Shown: positions 16,745-22,047 of the stretch, piece by piece
Position numbering within the stretch: the stretch's first letter is position 1
Layout: each line of letters opens with the position of its first letter
Origin: an uncultured Parabacteroides sp.
GTDB taxonomy: Bacteria > Bacteroidota > Bacteroidia > Bacteroidales > Tannerellaceae
Assembly: GCA_900541965.1 (NCBI GenBank)
Contig: UQLN01000066.1
Coordinates: 1 to 22,047 of the forward strand
Length of the DNA: 22,047 bases
Reading direction: 5' to 3'
Notes under the pieces: generated by a model
The model's input: the letters and a program-made list of their open reading frames with translations, nothing else
Told to the model about the DNA's origin: nothing
The model's database searches: none
Translations under genes and position numbers: made by a program

Positions 16745-16774
16745 GAGCTGGAAGTGTTGGGGCATTTCCGGCTC
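16745..16774. other. Imperfect hairpin in the fecR-susC gap
   Basis: GAGCTGGAA (16745-16753) pairs with TTCCGGCTC (16766-16774), eight of nine positions, over a 12-nt loop. On the plus strand it is followed by TTTATTTTAT, so it looks like a terminator for plus-strand transcription. On the minus strand, the coding direction here, no T-run follows. It may limit antisense reading or mark a processing site between the regulatory genes and susC. Confidence 0.4.
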
Positions 16775-16793
16775 TTTATTTTATATATCTGTT

Positions 16794-17774
16794 TTATTCC
16801 ATAGGCGATCCATTTTTATAAATTATTACCTGGTCGCCATCCAGATTGAAATCCAACTGACGGGTACCTCTTAATAAAGCGAGAATCTGGGATAAGGTCG
16901 CATTCTTTTCCACACGTAAAGAGAATTTTCTTTCGGCAAGCCTTTCTCCCTCGATTCTTATATGAACATTGAAACGACGTTCCAAGTCTTTTGCTATCTC
17001 AGAAAGGGAATTATCGACATAAGCAATTTCGCCGGCTTTCCAGACATAAAAAGCATTGCCGTTCACACGGTGCAACTTCAATCCTGTCAGTTTTGAATAG
17101 GAAGCCTGTTCGTTCGGGTTCAACATCGCCGATTCCTGCTTATCAGTTGTACAGACTTCTACTTTTCCGGATTTCAACGTGACGTATGTATCTTCATCCC
17201 GGTAGGCTTTTACATTGAAGGTTGTACCCAACACTTTTATCGTCATATCCGGAACCTGCACAATGAACGGGCATTTTTCATCGTGTGTTACTTCAAAAAA
17301 AGCTTCTCCTTCCAATTCCACATGACGTTGCTTGTTTGAGAAAACGGCAGGATAATGCAACCGGCTGTTTGAATTCAGGCATACTTTCGTTCCATCCGAT
17401 AAAACAAGGTTAACACGCTGTCCTTTGGGCACTTCAACAATATTTACCGCATCCGGAACTACCTGGCGCTCATAAAAAATATCGATAGTGATTAATAAAG
17501 CGATCAAACCGACTGCTGCATATTTCAAATAGTACGGGCTGAACAGCTTATATTTTCGGGATTGTGGCTTCAATAAACGTGACAGGCGTTGATAGCCTGT
17601 TTCTGCCCGGTTGGAACGGGCAATGGCTGCTTCGCGTTTTATGGTCCAAAGTCGTTCTATTTCAAAAAAGGTATCGGCATTCTCTTTTTCTGCCAATATC
17701 CAGTTTTCAACTGCTTCCGCTTCGGCTGAAGTGGACTGGGCATTTAAATATTTTATGATTTCTTCTTCGTTCAT
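16794..17774 (-). CDS. FecR-type anti-sigma factor
   Basis: This inner-membrane protein should hold the adjacent ECF sigma factor inactive until the SusC receptor signals. The cytoplasmic part is residues ~1-80 (NEEEIIKYLN, AVENWILAEKENADTFFEIERLW). One transmembrane helix spans ~83-100. The periplasmic part contains the FecR domain (~107-205; VEVPKGQRVNLVLSDGTKVCLN, VLGTTFNVKAY) and a DUF4974 domain (~245-320; FSLRVEKNATLSQILALL). The frame also offers a TTG at 17783, but the ATG at 17774 gives MNEEEIIKYLN and is preferred; the product is then 326 residues. It lies 76 nt after the sigma gene. Confidence 0.93.
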   Translation of the reverse strand: MNEEEIIKYLNAQSTSAEAEAVENWILAEKENADTFFEIERLWTIKREAAIARSNRAETGYQRLSRLLKPQSRKYKLFSPYYLKYAAVGLIALLITIDIFYERQVVPDAVNIVEVPKGQRVNLVLSDGTKVCLNSNSRLHYPAVFSNKQRHVELEGEAFFEVTHDEKCPFIVQVPDMTIKVLGTTFNVKAYRDEDTYVTLKSGKVEVCTTDKQESAMLNPNEQASYSKLTGLKLHRVNGNAFYVWKAGEIAYVDNSLSEIAKDLERRFNVHIRIEGERLAERKFSLRVEKNATLSQILALLRGTRQLDFNLDGDQVIIYKNGSPME

Positions 17775-17835
17775 CTTGCTCAATAAGTATCGCTTGTATA
17801 TAAACGAAGATTAAGCAAGGGAAAACTACGGGGGA

Positions 17836-17850
17836 ATTTTTTTGTTTTTT
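17836..17850 (-). other. A-tract followed by a C-run in the sigma-fecR spacer
   Basis: Immediately after the sigma stop codon the minus strand reads a run of A interrupted by one C, then TTCCCCCGTAG. This 76-nt spacer has no TAnnTTTG box. I am not able to assign a function; it could be a site for autoregulation by the ECF factor or just a spacer. Confidence 0.3.
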
Positions 17851-18438
17851 TTACTTATATGTTGAAAAACATAAGATGAGTATGAAAAGGTGGTGTAAGT
17901 CTTTTCGAAGAAATACAATCGCCTGACGAATATGCCATTCTACCGTACGGGTGGAAAGGCCCATTGCTTCGGCGATAGCTTTATGGCTCATATCCTCGAA
18001 ATAACATAAACGGAATATCTTTGCACACTTTGGGGATAACTTTTCAATAGAGTCATTAATTATATCCTGCAAATCGTTACTTATAATAGATTTTATTACA
18101 TCATTTTCATCGGAATGTTCTTCAATCCAAAGCATACGGAGTTCTCCGATACGGACTTTTCTCTCATATTCCTCTATAACCATTTGATGTTTTAAATGAT
18201 CCAGACAGCTATTTTGCGTACATTTATATAGAAAGGACTTTATGTCGTTAACCTCTATGGTTTCTTTTTTCTCCCAGTAAAATAAAAAAACATTTTGGAC
18301 CAGATCTTCTGCGGTATGTTCATCTACAAACCTGGAAGCCAAAGCTACCAGGCGCGGATATAAAACCAGGAAAAACCGACGGAATGCCGGAAGGTCTCCT
18401 TGCCTGACTTTTTCTATGTCAAACGTTAGTTTTTTCAA
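17851..18438 (-). CDS. ECF (sigma-70 family) RNA polymerase sigma factor of the PUL
   Basis: The 195-residue protein contains region 2 (~20-85; RLVALASRFVDEHTAEDLVQNVFLFYWE) and region 4 (~128-180; KLSPKCAKIFRLCYFEDMSHKAIAEAMGLSTRTVEWHI helix-turn-helix). The hydrophobic tail (HHLFILILCF) is common in Bacteroidetes PUL sigma factors. The start is a TTG at 18438: no in-frame ATG exists between the upstream stop near 18472 and region 2. It is followed by its cognate FecR gene and then by the susC with STN domain, the standard order of this signalling module. It begins 16 nt after rfbD, so read-through from the housekeeping-like cluster may supply basal expression. Confidence 0.93.
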   Translation of the reverse strand: MKKLTFDIEKVRQGDLPAFRRFFLVLYPRLVALASRFVDEHTAEDLVQNVFLFYWEKKETIEVNDIKSFLYKCTQNSCLDHLKHQMVIEEYERKVRIGELRMLWIEEHSDENDVIKSIISNDLQDIINDSIEKLSPKCAKIFRLCYFEDMSHKAIAEAMGLSTRTVEWHIRQAIVFLRKDLHHLFILILCFSTYK

Positions 18439-18458
18439 TGCAGAATATACTGTTTCAT
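18435..18458 (-). other. Seven-codon mini-ORF linking rfbD and the sigma gene
   Basis: ATGAAACAG... encodes MKQYILH and stops with TGA. Its ATG overlaps the rfbD stop (ATGA) and its TGA overlaps the sigma TTG start (TTGA). Ribosomes ending rfbD could re-initiate here and then at the TTG. This is seen in the sequence but may be chance. Confidence 0.3.
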
Positions 18459-19321
18459 GTGAGTAATTGCTTTAAACAAATACGGAGGCTTTCTTCCCAA
18501 TGCGGGATAGTAATACCGTATGTTTCTTTTATTTTACCCTTATTCAATACGCTATAAGGCGGACGTACAGCCCGTGTAGGATAATCTTTTGTTTCAATCG
18601 GGCGGACATTGCATTCTATGCCTGCTATTTGTAATACTTTTACTGTGAAATCGTACCAACTGCATACCCCTTCGTTTGAATAATGATAGATTCCCGGAAC
18701 AAAAGTCCCTTTTTCATCAGCCGTAACAATTGTCAGGATGGCTTCGGCAAGATCGCCTGCATATGTCGGGGTACCTGCCTGGTCGAATACAAAACCGAGT
18801 TGATCCCGCTCTTTCCCCAGACGAAGGACTGTCTTAACAAAGTTATTTCCAAATTCGGAATACAGCCAGGCGGTACGGATGATTACCGCATCCGGGCAAA
18901 CTTTTACCAAGGCTTCTTCACCGGCCAGTTTGGTACGGCCATAGGCTGACACCGGACGCGTGTCGTCGGTCTCCTTATACGGACGGTAATTTGTACCGCT
19001 GAACACATAATCCGTAGAGACATGGATGATTTTCGCATTGGCTTCGCGGGCTGCTTCACCCAATACGTGCACGGCATCGCAATTCAAACGACGGCACAAG
19101 TCCTCATTGTCTTCTGCTTTATCTACAGCGGTGTAGGCTGCACAGTTCAGTATATAGTTTACCTGATTATCTTTAACCATAGCTTTCACTGCGGCAGCAT
19201 CTGTTATATCTAATGTGTCGACATCCGTAAAAAGGAATTTGTATTGCGGATGTTGGTTTGCTTTCAGGCGAATCGAATTACCCAACTGTCCGTTGGCACC
19301 TGTGACTAAGATTGTTTTCAT
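18455..19321 (-). CDS. rfbD: dTDP-4-dehydrorhamnose reductase
   Basis: RfbD reduces dTDP-4-dehydro-L-rhamnose to dTDP-L-rhamnose with NAD(P)H, the last step of the cytoplasmic pathway that supplies rhamnose for surface polysaccharides. The 288-residue protein shows the Rossmann motif TGANGQLG (7-14), STDYVFSG with Thr103, and the catalytic Tyr127-X3-Lys131 (YGRTK). RTAWLYSEFGNNFV and GTPTYAGDLAEAI are typical. The length fits. It starts 4 nt after the DUF4924 gene in a tight cluster. No other rfb gene is adjacent. Confidence 0.92.
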   Translation of the reverse strand: MKTILVTGANGQLGNSIRLKANQHPQYKFLFTDVDTLDITDAAAVKAMVKDNQVNYILNCAAYTAVDKAEDNEDLCRRLNCDAVHVLGEAAREANAKIIHVSTDYVFSGTNYRPYKETDDTRPVSAYGRTKLAGEEALVKVCPDAVIIRTAWLYSEFGNNFVKTVLRLGKERDQLGFVFDQAGTPTYAGDLAEAILTIVTADEKGTFVPGIYHYSNEGVCSWYDFTVKVLQIAGIECNVRPIETKDYPTRAVRPPYSVLNKGKIKETYGITIPHWEESLRICLKQLLT

Positions 19322-19325
19322 GTCT

Positions 19326-19874
19326 TTAATCGTCTAAGTTCAGTTCTCCATTCATATCGGCACGATATTTTTCAGCCAGTAGGGCCAGGAAGGAACTGAT
19401 TTGTTTGATAGCCTCCATTGTTTCGGAGCTTATTTCTTTTCCTTGCATTCTTAGCATAAGGAAACCGTAAATGGCATTGAAGCAAGTTTCCAGTTCAGGC
19501 AGGTCTTCACCTCCCGATTTTGCCCGGAGCTGTACGATATAAGGCAACGTTTTGTAATAGGCTGCCCCGTATACCATCTCCTTGGGGGAGCGGAGTAAAC
19601 GCAGGTGCAGGTCTGTCAGCGATATGATAACGTTTTTGTTTAATTGGATATGCCCTTTTTCCTTTACTCCTTCGGATATCATCATTTCGATAAGCTCTTC
19701 ATACCAGCGGGCAATTTCTTCTTTCACTTCTTCCGGTTGGTCGTAGCGGGAAATAACCGTAGAGCGGATGGTTTCGATATCAAAATGATTGGCACGTATC
19801 AGATCTTCTACCTGCCACATGTATAACAGATACTCGGCTATATTTTCTTTTCTCTTTTGTTTTGCTATGATCAT
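19326..19874 (-). CDS. DUF4924 family protein
   Basis: The 182-residue protein appears soluble and mainly helical, with no signal peptide. It opens with MIIAKQKRKENIAEYLLYMWQVEDLIRAN, the hallmark wording of DUF4924 proteins of Bacteroidales, and contains TDLHLRLL and ETCFNAIYGFLMLRMQGKEIS. The family's function is unknown. It begins 2 nt after the stop of the Mur-ligase-like gene and ends 4 nt before rfbD, so translation is probably coupled. A TATCTTTG box overlaps the last codons of the gene in front (see that site). Confidence 0.85.
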   Translation of the reverse strand: MIIAKQKRKENIAEYLLYMWQVEDLIRANHFDIETIRSTVISRYDQPEEVKEEIARWYEELIEMMISEGVKEKGHIQLNKNVIISLTDLHLRLLRSPKEMVYGAAYYKTLPYIVQLRAKSGGEDLPELETCFNAIYGFLMLRMQGKEISSETMEAIKQISSFLALLAEKYRADMNGELNLDD

Positions 19875-19876
19875 GC

Positions 19877-20797
19877 TTACAAAGATATACTATATTCGGA
19901 TAATGCCTGATAAAAATCGGAATCTTTTATACCTAATAGCCTGCATACCAGTCGTGCGGCATTCAGGTTGGTCAGGAAATAAGGATCCGGAATGTTGACG
20001 GGGAAATTTCCGTAACGTGTTTTCAGATATGTTTTCCCATCCAGCTCTATGATTTCATGTTCCCCATAGGCGATAGCTGTTATATCTTCACGGACTTGTC
20101 CGGCAAGTTGCTCTACCACCGGATCTTCCGAGAAATAGATAAGCTTGCCTTCACGTTCGATGGATGCAACAAAATTGTGATACGTATTGTAATATGCTTC
20201 CGGAGTAACATGGTCGCTTTTCGGGGTCCATTCCAGATTGGTCAATATGGCAATATGCGGACGATAAAATTCCAGTTGGAAGCGTTTTTCCAAAGGTGAC
20301 GTTATATGTTCGTCGCCTTCTATGATAGCGATCCTTGCCTCATAACTCAGATTTACGCGGTTTTGTAGCAGGGGAATTTTGCTGGTCAGGGCAAAGTCGA
20401 ATGCAAGTTTTTGCCTTTTTAGCGTGTAGGCAATCATCGAAATAATCGATTTTTTTCCTTTGCTACCGGCAATAACGACCCTTGTCTTGGCCTTTGTCCG
20501 CTGAAATATAAATTCAGGGATAGACAGTACAAGCAAACCTAATTCTTTTGCCCGCACCAATTCGATATTATCCTGTTTAACAGTTGCTCCTAATACAACA
20601 AACTGAATATCTTTAGTCAATCTCTCCGGGAACCATCCGTCGCCATAGCATGTACAGCCTTCTTTTTTAAGTAGAGAAACAGCATCTTCCGTTAATCCTT
20701 TTCCTGAGGCACTAACTTCATAGCCTTTATGTTTAAGCGCTACGGCTAAATCATTTAGAAGCGGTTCGGTTATGGAGATTAAATGAACTTTTCGCAT
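19877..20797 (-). CDS. Mur-ligase-like protein without C-terminal domain (Mpl/MurC-related)
   Basis: The 306-residue protein follows the UDP-muramate:peptide ligase (Mpl/MurC) plan: an N-terminal domain (~1-100; GWFPERLT, VVLGATVKQDN, SIPEF) and a central ATPase-like domain (~105-305). Full-size relatives are about 450 residues; the C-terminal amino-acid-binding domain is absent here, and the DUF4924 ATG follows 2 nt after the stop. The P-loop reads GSKGKKSI (111-118) where active enzymes have GxxGKTT, so the key Thr is Lys116. IIEGDEHITSP (158-168) keeps the EGDE motif. It may be a non-catalytic paralog or a binding/regulatory protein. An upstream TACTTTTG (20822-20815) fits a -7 box. Confidence 0.75.
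   Translation of the reverse strand: MRKVHLISITEPLLNDLAVALKHKGYEVSASGKGLTEDAVSLLKKEGCTCYGDGWFPERLTKDIQFVVLGATVKQDNIELVRAKELGLLVLSIPEFIFQRTKAKTRVVIAGSKGKKSIISMIAYTLKRQKLAFDFALTSKIPLLQNRVNLSYEARIAIIEGDEHITSPLEKRFQLEFYRPHIAILTNLEWTPKSDHVTPEAYYNTYHNFVASIEREGKLIYFSEDPVVEQLAGQVREDITAIAYGEHEIIELDGKTYLKTRYGNFPVNIPDPYFLTNLNAARLVCRLLGIKDSDFYQALSEYSISL
19880..19887 (-). promoter_or_regulatory. Possible internal -7 box for DUF4924/rfbD
   Basis: TATCTTTG on the minus strand is the end of the Mur-ligase-like coding region (Ser-Leu codons before TAA). A start 7 nt downstream would fall at the DUF4924 ATG, giving a leaderless transcript. No TTTG is found 20 nt upstream, so evidence is weak. Confidence 0.3.
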
Positions 20798-20814
20798 TGC
20801 TTGAAATTTGAATG

Positions 20815-20822
20815 CAAAAGTA
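20815..20822 (-). promoter_or_regulatory. -7 box of the Mur-ligase-like operon
   Basis: TACTTTTG matches TAnnTTTG and lies 18 nt before the start codon at 20797. No clear TTTG -33 element precedes it. Confidence 0.5.
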
Positions 20823-20884
20823 CGTAAATTTCATGAAGCATCGGCCCGGTTCTTTTATTTTTTCTTTTCTTTCGGAAACAAAAA

Positions 20885-20942
20885 TGATAGTTATGATTTT
20901 CCCGATTCATAGTTATGAATTGAAAAAATCATAGTTATGAAT
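20885..20942. promoter_or_regulatory. Three tandem dyad operator-like sites, 22-nt spacing
   Basis: ATAGTTATGA occurs at 20887, 20909 and 20931, exactly 22 nt apart, about two helical turns. Each lies in a dyad of the type TCATA-GT-TATGA. The middle one is best (ATTCATA, GT, TATGAAT at 20905-20920), the first has one mismatch, the third one mismatch in the outer arm. They lie between two divergent genes, just upstream of the metallo-hydrolase -7 box; the third covers the expected -33 region. This is the layout of sites for a dimeric regulator. Confidence 0.7.
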
Positions 20943-20961
20943 TTATTTTGCCTTATATATC

Positions 20962-20969
20962 TATTTTTG
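20962..20969 (+). promoter_or_regulatory. -7 box of the metallo-hydrolase gene
   Basis: TATTTTTG matches TAnnTTTG, 17 nt before the ATG at 20987. The region 20 nt upstream is occupied by the third dyad site and has no good TTTG, suggesting regulated rather than constitutive transcription. Confidence 0.55.
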
Positions 20970-20986
20970 TAAATAAAAAAGAGAAT

Positions 20987-21844
20987 ATGAAGATAGAACT
21001 TATCGATACCGGATATTTTCATGCCGATGGAGGTGCCATGTTCGGTGCTATTCCTAAGACGGCATGGAGCCGTCGTTATCCCAGTGATGAAAAGAACGGC
21101 TGTATTTTGGCTATGCGCTGTGTTTTGGTTACCACAGACGACGGGCGTATTATTCTTATCGATACGGGTGCCGGCGACAAGCATCTTCATTTATTGTCGT
21201 ATTACCGTTTTTTTGATTTGGTGGATTTGACAGATGAATTATTGAAACGGGGAGTACATCCGGAACAGGTAACCGATGTGGTTCTTACCCACCTGCATTT
21301 TGACCATTGCGGATATGTCACAAGAAAAAATGTGCAATCCGAAGGTAAAGAGGCGTTTATTTTGTCGTTTCCCAATGCGGCTCATTGGGTAGGCCGGAAA
21401 CAGTGGGATAATTTTCTTCGTCCGAATGCACTGGAAAAAGACTCTTATTTCCTGGAAAATATGCAGAAGGTGGCAGATGACCGGAAACTCCGGTTGATAG
21501 AGGAGGATACGGAATTATGCCAGGGCGTTAATTTGCGCCTGTTCGATGGACATACCCCCGGACAAATAGCCCCTTATCTGGAAACACCGGAACAGACGTA
21601 TGTATTTGCCGGTGATGTAATCCCGTTGGAAGCCAGTGTTTCTCCCGAATGGATTTCTGCTTATGATACATATCCGGTCATTTCTTACAGCGAAAAAATC
21701 CGTATGTTGGAAGAGGCTGCGGAAAATGGGCAAGCGTTGATTTATTGTCATGATGCCTATTCTTCCTGTAGTACGGTCAAGAAAGTAAATGACTTTTATA
21801 AGAAGGACAGGAGAATCGATTTGCCTGGGAACGAAAATTTGTAG
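20987..21844 (+). CDS. Metallo-beta-lactamase-fold hydrolase
   Basis: The start is placed at ATG 20987 (MKIELIDTGYF) after AAAAAAGAGAAT; a longer frame from 20948 would begin before the -7 box and is rejected. The 285-residue protein has the metal ligands HLHFDH (His102, His104, Asp106, His107), His189 in DGHTPGQ, Asp210 in FAGDVIP and His255 in YCHDAYS. This is a complete dinuclear zinc site. No signal peptide is evident, so it is probably cytoplasmic. The layout resembles lactonase-like (AttM/AHL-lactonase-related) members, but substrate cannot be deduced. It is a single-gene unit, divergent from the Mur-ligase-like operon and convergent with a DUF4469 gene. Confidence 0.88.
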   Translation: MKIELIDTGYFHADGGAMFGAIPKTAWSRRYPSDEKNGCILAMRCVLVTTDDGRIILIDTGAGDKHLHLLSYYRFFDLVDLTDELLKRGVHPEQVTDVVLTHLHFDHCGYVTRKNVQSEGKEAFILSFPNAAHWVGRKQWDNFLRPNALEKDSYFLENMQKVADDRKLRLIEEDTELCQGVNLRLFDGHTPGQIAPYLETPEQTYVFAGDVIPLEASVSPEWISAYDTYPVISYSEKIRMLEEAAENGQALIYCHDAYSSCSTVKKVNDFYKKDRRIDLPGNENL

Positions 21845-21854
21845 TATATCTCAT

Positions 21855-21969
21855 GTATTTGCGCCACCTCGGCGCAAGCCTTCGCGTCGAGGTGGCGCAA
21901 GGGCGTGCGCCGGTGTGGCGCAGGTACTGGCGTTGAGGTGGCGCCGGTACGGGATGAAGCCTTCATCCG
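21855..21969. repeat. Array 2: five tandem 23-nt palindromic units
   Basis: Units start at 21855, 21878, 21901, 21924 and 21947. Unit 1 holds TTGCGCC-ACCTC-GGCGCAA (21859-21877); unit 3 TGCGCC-GGTGT-GGCGCA (21906-21922); unit 5 GGATGAAG-C-CTTCATCC (21952-21968); units 2 and 4 are weaker. GTACTGGCG (21924-21932) also pairs with CGCCGGTAC (21942-21950). Units 1 and 2 together give a 13-bp stem, TTGCGCCACCTCG (21859-21871) with CGAGGTGGCGCAA (21888-21900). The array fills the space between two convergent genes. Confidence 0.85.
21859..21900. terminator. Possible bidirectional terminator between convergent genes
   Basis: The 13-bp perfect stem with a 16-nt loop begins 15 nt after the metallo-hydrolase stop and lies downstream of the DUF4469 gene on the other strand. 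There is no T-run on the plus side; on the minus strand the stem is followed by a short AAATACATG. Termination is inferred from position and stem strength only. Confidence 0.35.
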
Positions 21970-21976
21970 GATTCTG

Positions 21977-22047
21977 TTACAGTTCTTCCGGTTTGTCGCC
22001 GTCGCTTACTTGCCCGAAGGTGATGTTTACGGATGCGGAGCGAGGCG
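21977..22047 (-). CDS. Second DUF4469 family protein, C-terminal end only
   Basis: On the minus strand the last 23 codons read PRSASVNITFGQVSDGDKPEEL and TAA. The first DUF4469 protein in this window ends EPRTVTVPVYVGTSAGDKPEEL. Same length, the P-R in the same position, alternating hydrophobics of a terminal beta strand and an identical GDKPEEL end support a paralog. The rest of the gene lies beyond the right edge. It is convergent with the metallo-hydrolase, with array 2 in between. Confidence 0.7.
   Translation of the reverse strand, partial: PRSASVNITFGQVSDGDKPEEL

Noticed and set aside
19326..19880. Frameshifted continuation of the Mur-ligase-like gene
   Set aside because: The sequence after the stop is fully explained by DUF4924 in a tight operon; no Mur-ligase C-terminal wording is visible in other frames.
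20948..20986. N-terminal extension of the metallo-hydrolase from a TTG
   Set aside because: The extension overlaps the -7 box and has no family resemblance; ATG at 20987 begins the fold directly.

Overview
The window looks like chromosomal DNA from a gut-type Bacteroidales (Bacteroides or Parabacteroides; genus not certain). Supporting signs are a SusC/SusD pair, an ECF sigma factor with a FecR-type anti-sigma, a FISUMP-ended adhesin with BACON-like domains, DUF4469 proteins, a DUF4924 protein, weak Shine-Dalgarno sequences, and promoters of the Bacteroidetes type (TTTG, about 20 nt, then TAnnTTTG).

Layout. (1) 1-2672, plus strand: the 3' part of a large surface adhesin (fimbrillin/BACON-like modules ending in a FISUMP C-type-lectin-like domain), followed by a DUF4469 protein. 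(2) 2684-4130: a palindromic tandem repeat array, then a polytopic membrane protein (probably DUF6080). (3) 4127-6304, minus strand: a rhomboid protease downstream of prfC (release factor 3), convergent with the membrane protein so that the two stop codons overlap. (4) 6347-18438, minus strand: a complete polysaccharide-utilisation locus read as ECF sigma, FecR anti-sigma, STN-bearing SusC, SusD, GH63 lipoprotein, periplasmic GH2 beta-galactosidase, terminator. (5) 18455-20797, minus strand: a tight cluster of a Mur-ligase-like protein lacking its C-terminal domain, DUF4924 and rfbD, which runs into the sigma gene after a 16-nt gap. (6) 20987-21844, plus strand: a divergent metallo-beta-lactamase-fold hydrolase preceded by three dyad sites at 22-nt spacing. 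(7) 21855-22047: a second palindromic tandem array, then the C-terminus of a second DUF4469 protein on the minus strand.

The PUL logic is trans-envelope signalling. The N-terminal STN domain of the SusC receptor is expected to contact periplasmic FecR when glycan is bound, which frees the ECF sigma factor to transcribe the locus. SusD captures the glycan, the GH63 enzyme (alpha-glucosidase-type fold) and the GH2 beta-galactosidase trim it. The substrate cannot be named from sequence.

Two things deserve most attention. First, the last ~65 residues of the adhesin look like the variable region of a diversity-generating retroelement (DGR) target, although no reverse transcriptase or template repeat is in the window. 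Second, three unrelated intergenic sites carry arrays of short palindromes with the same exact 23-nt period but different stem sequences; two of them lie immediately 3' of DUF4469 genes and the third between susD and the GH63 gene.
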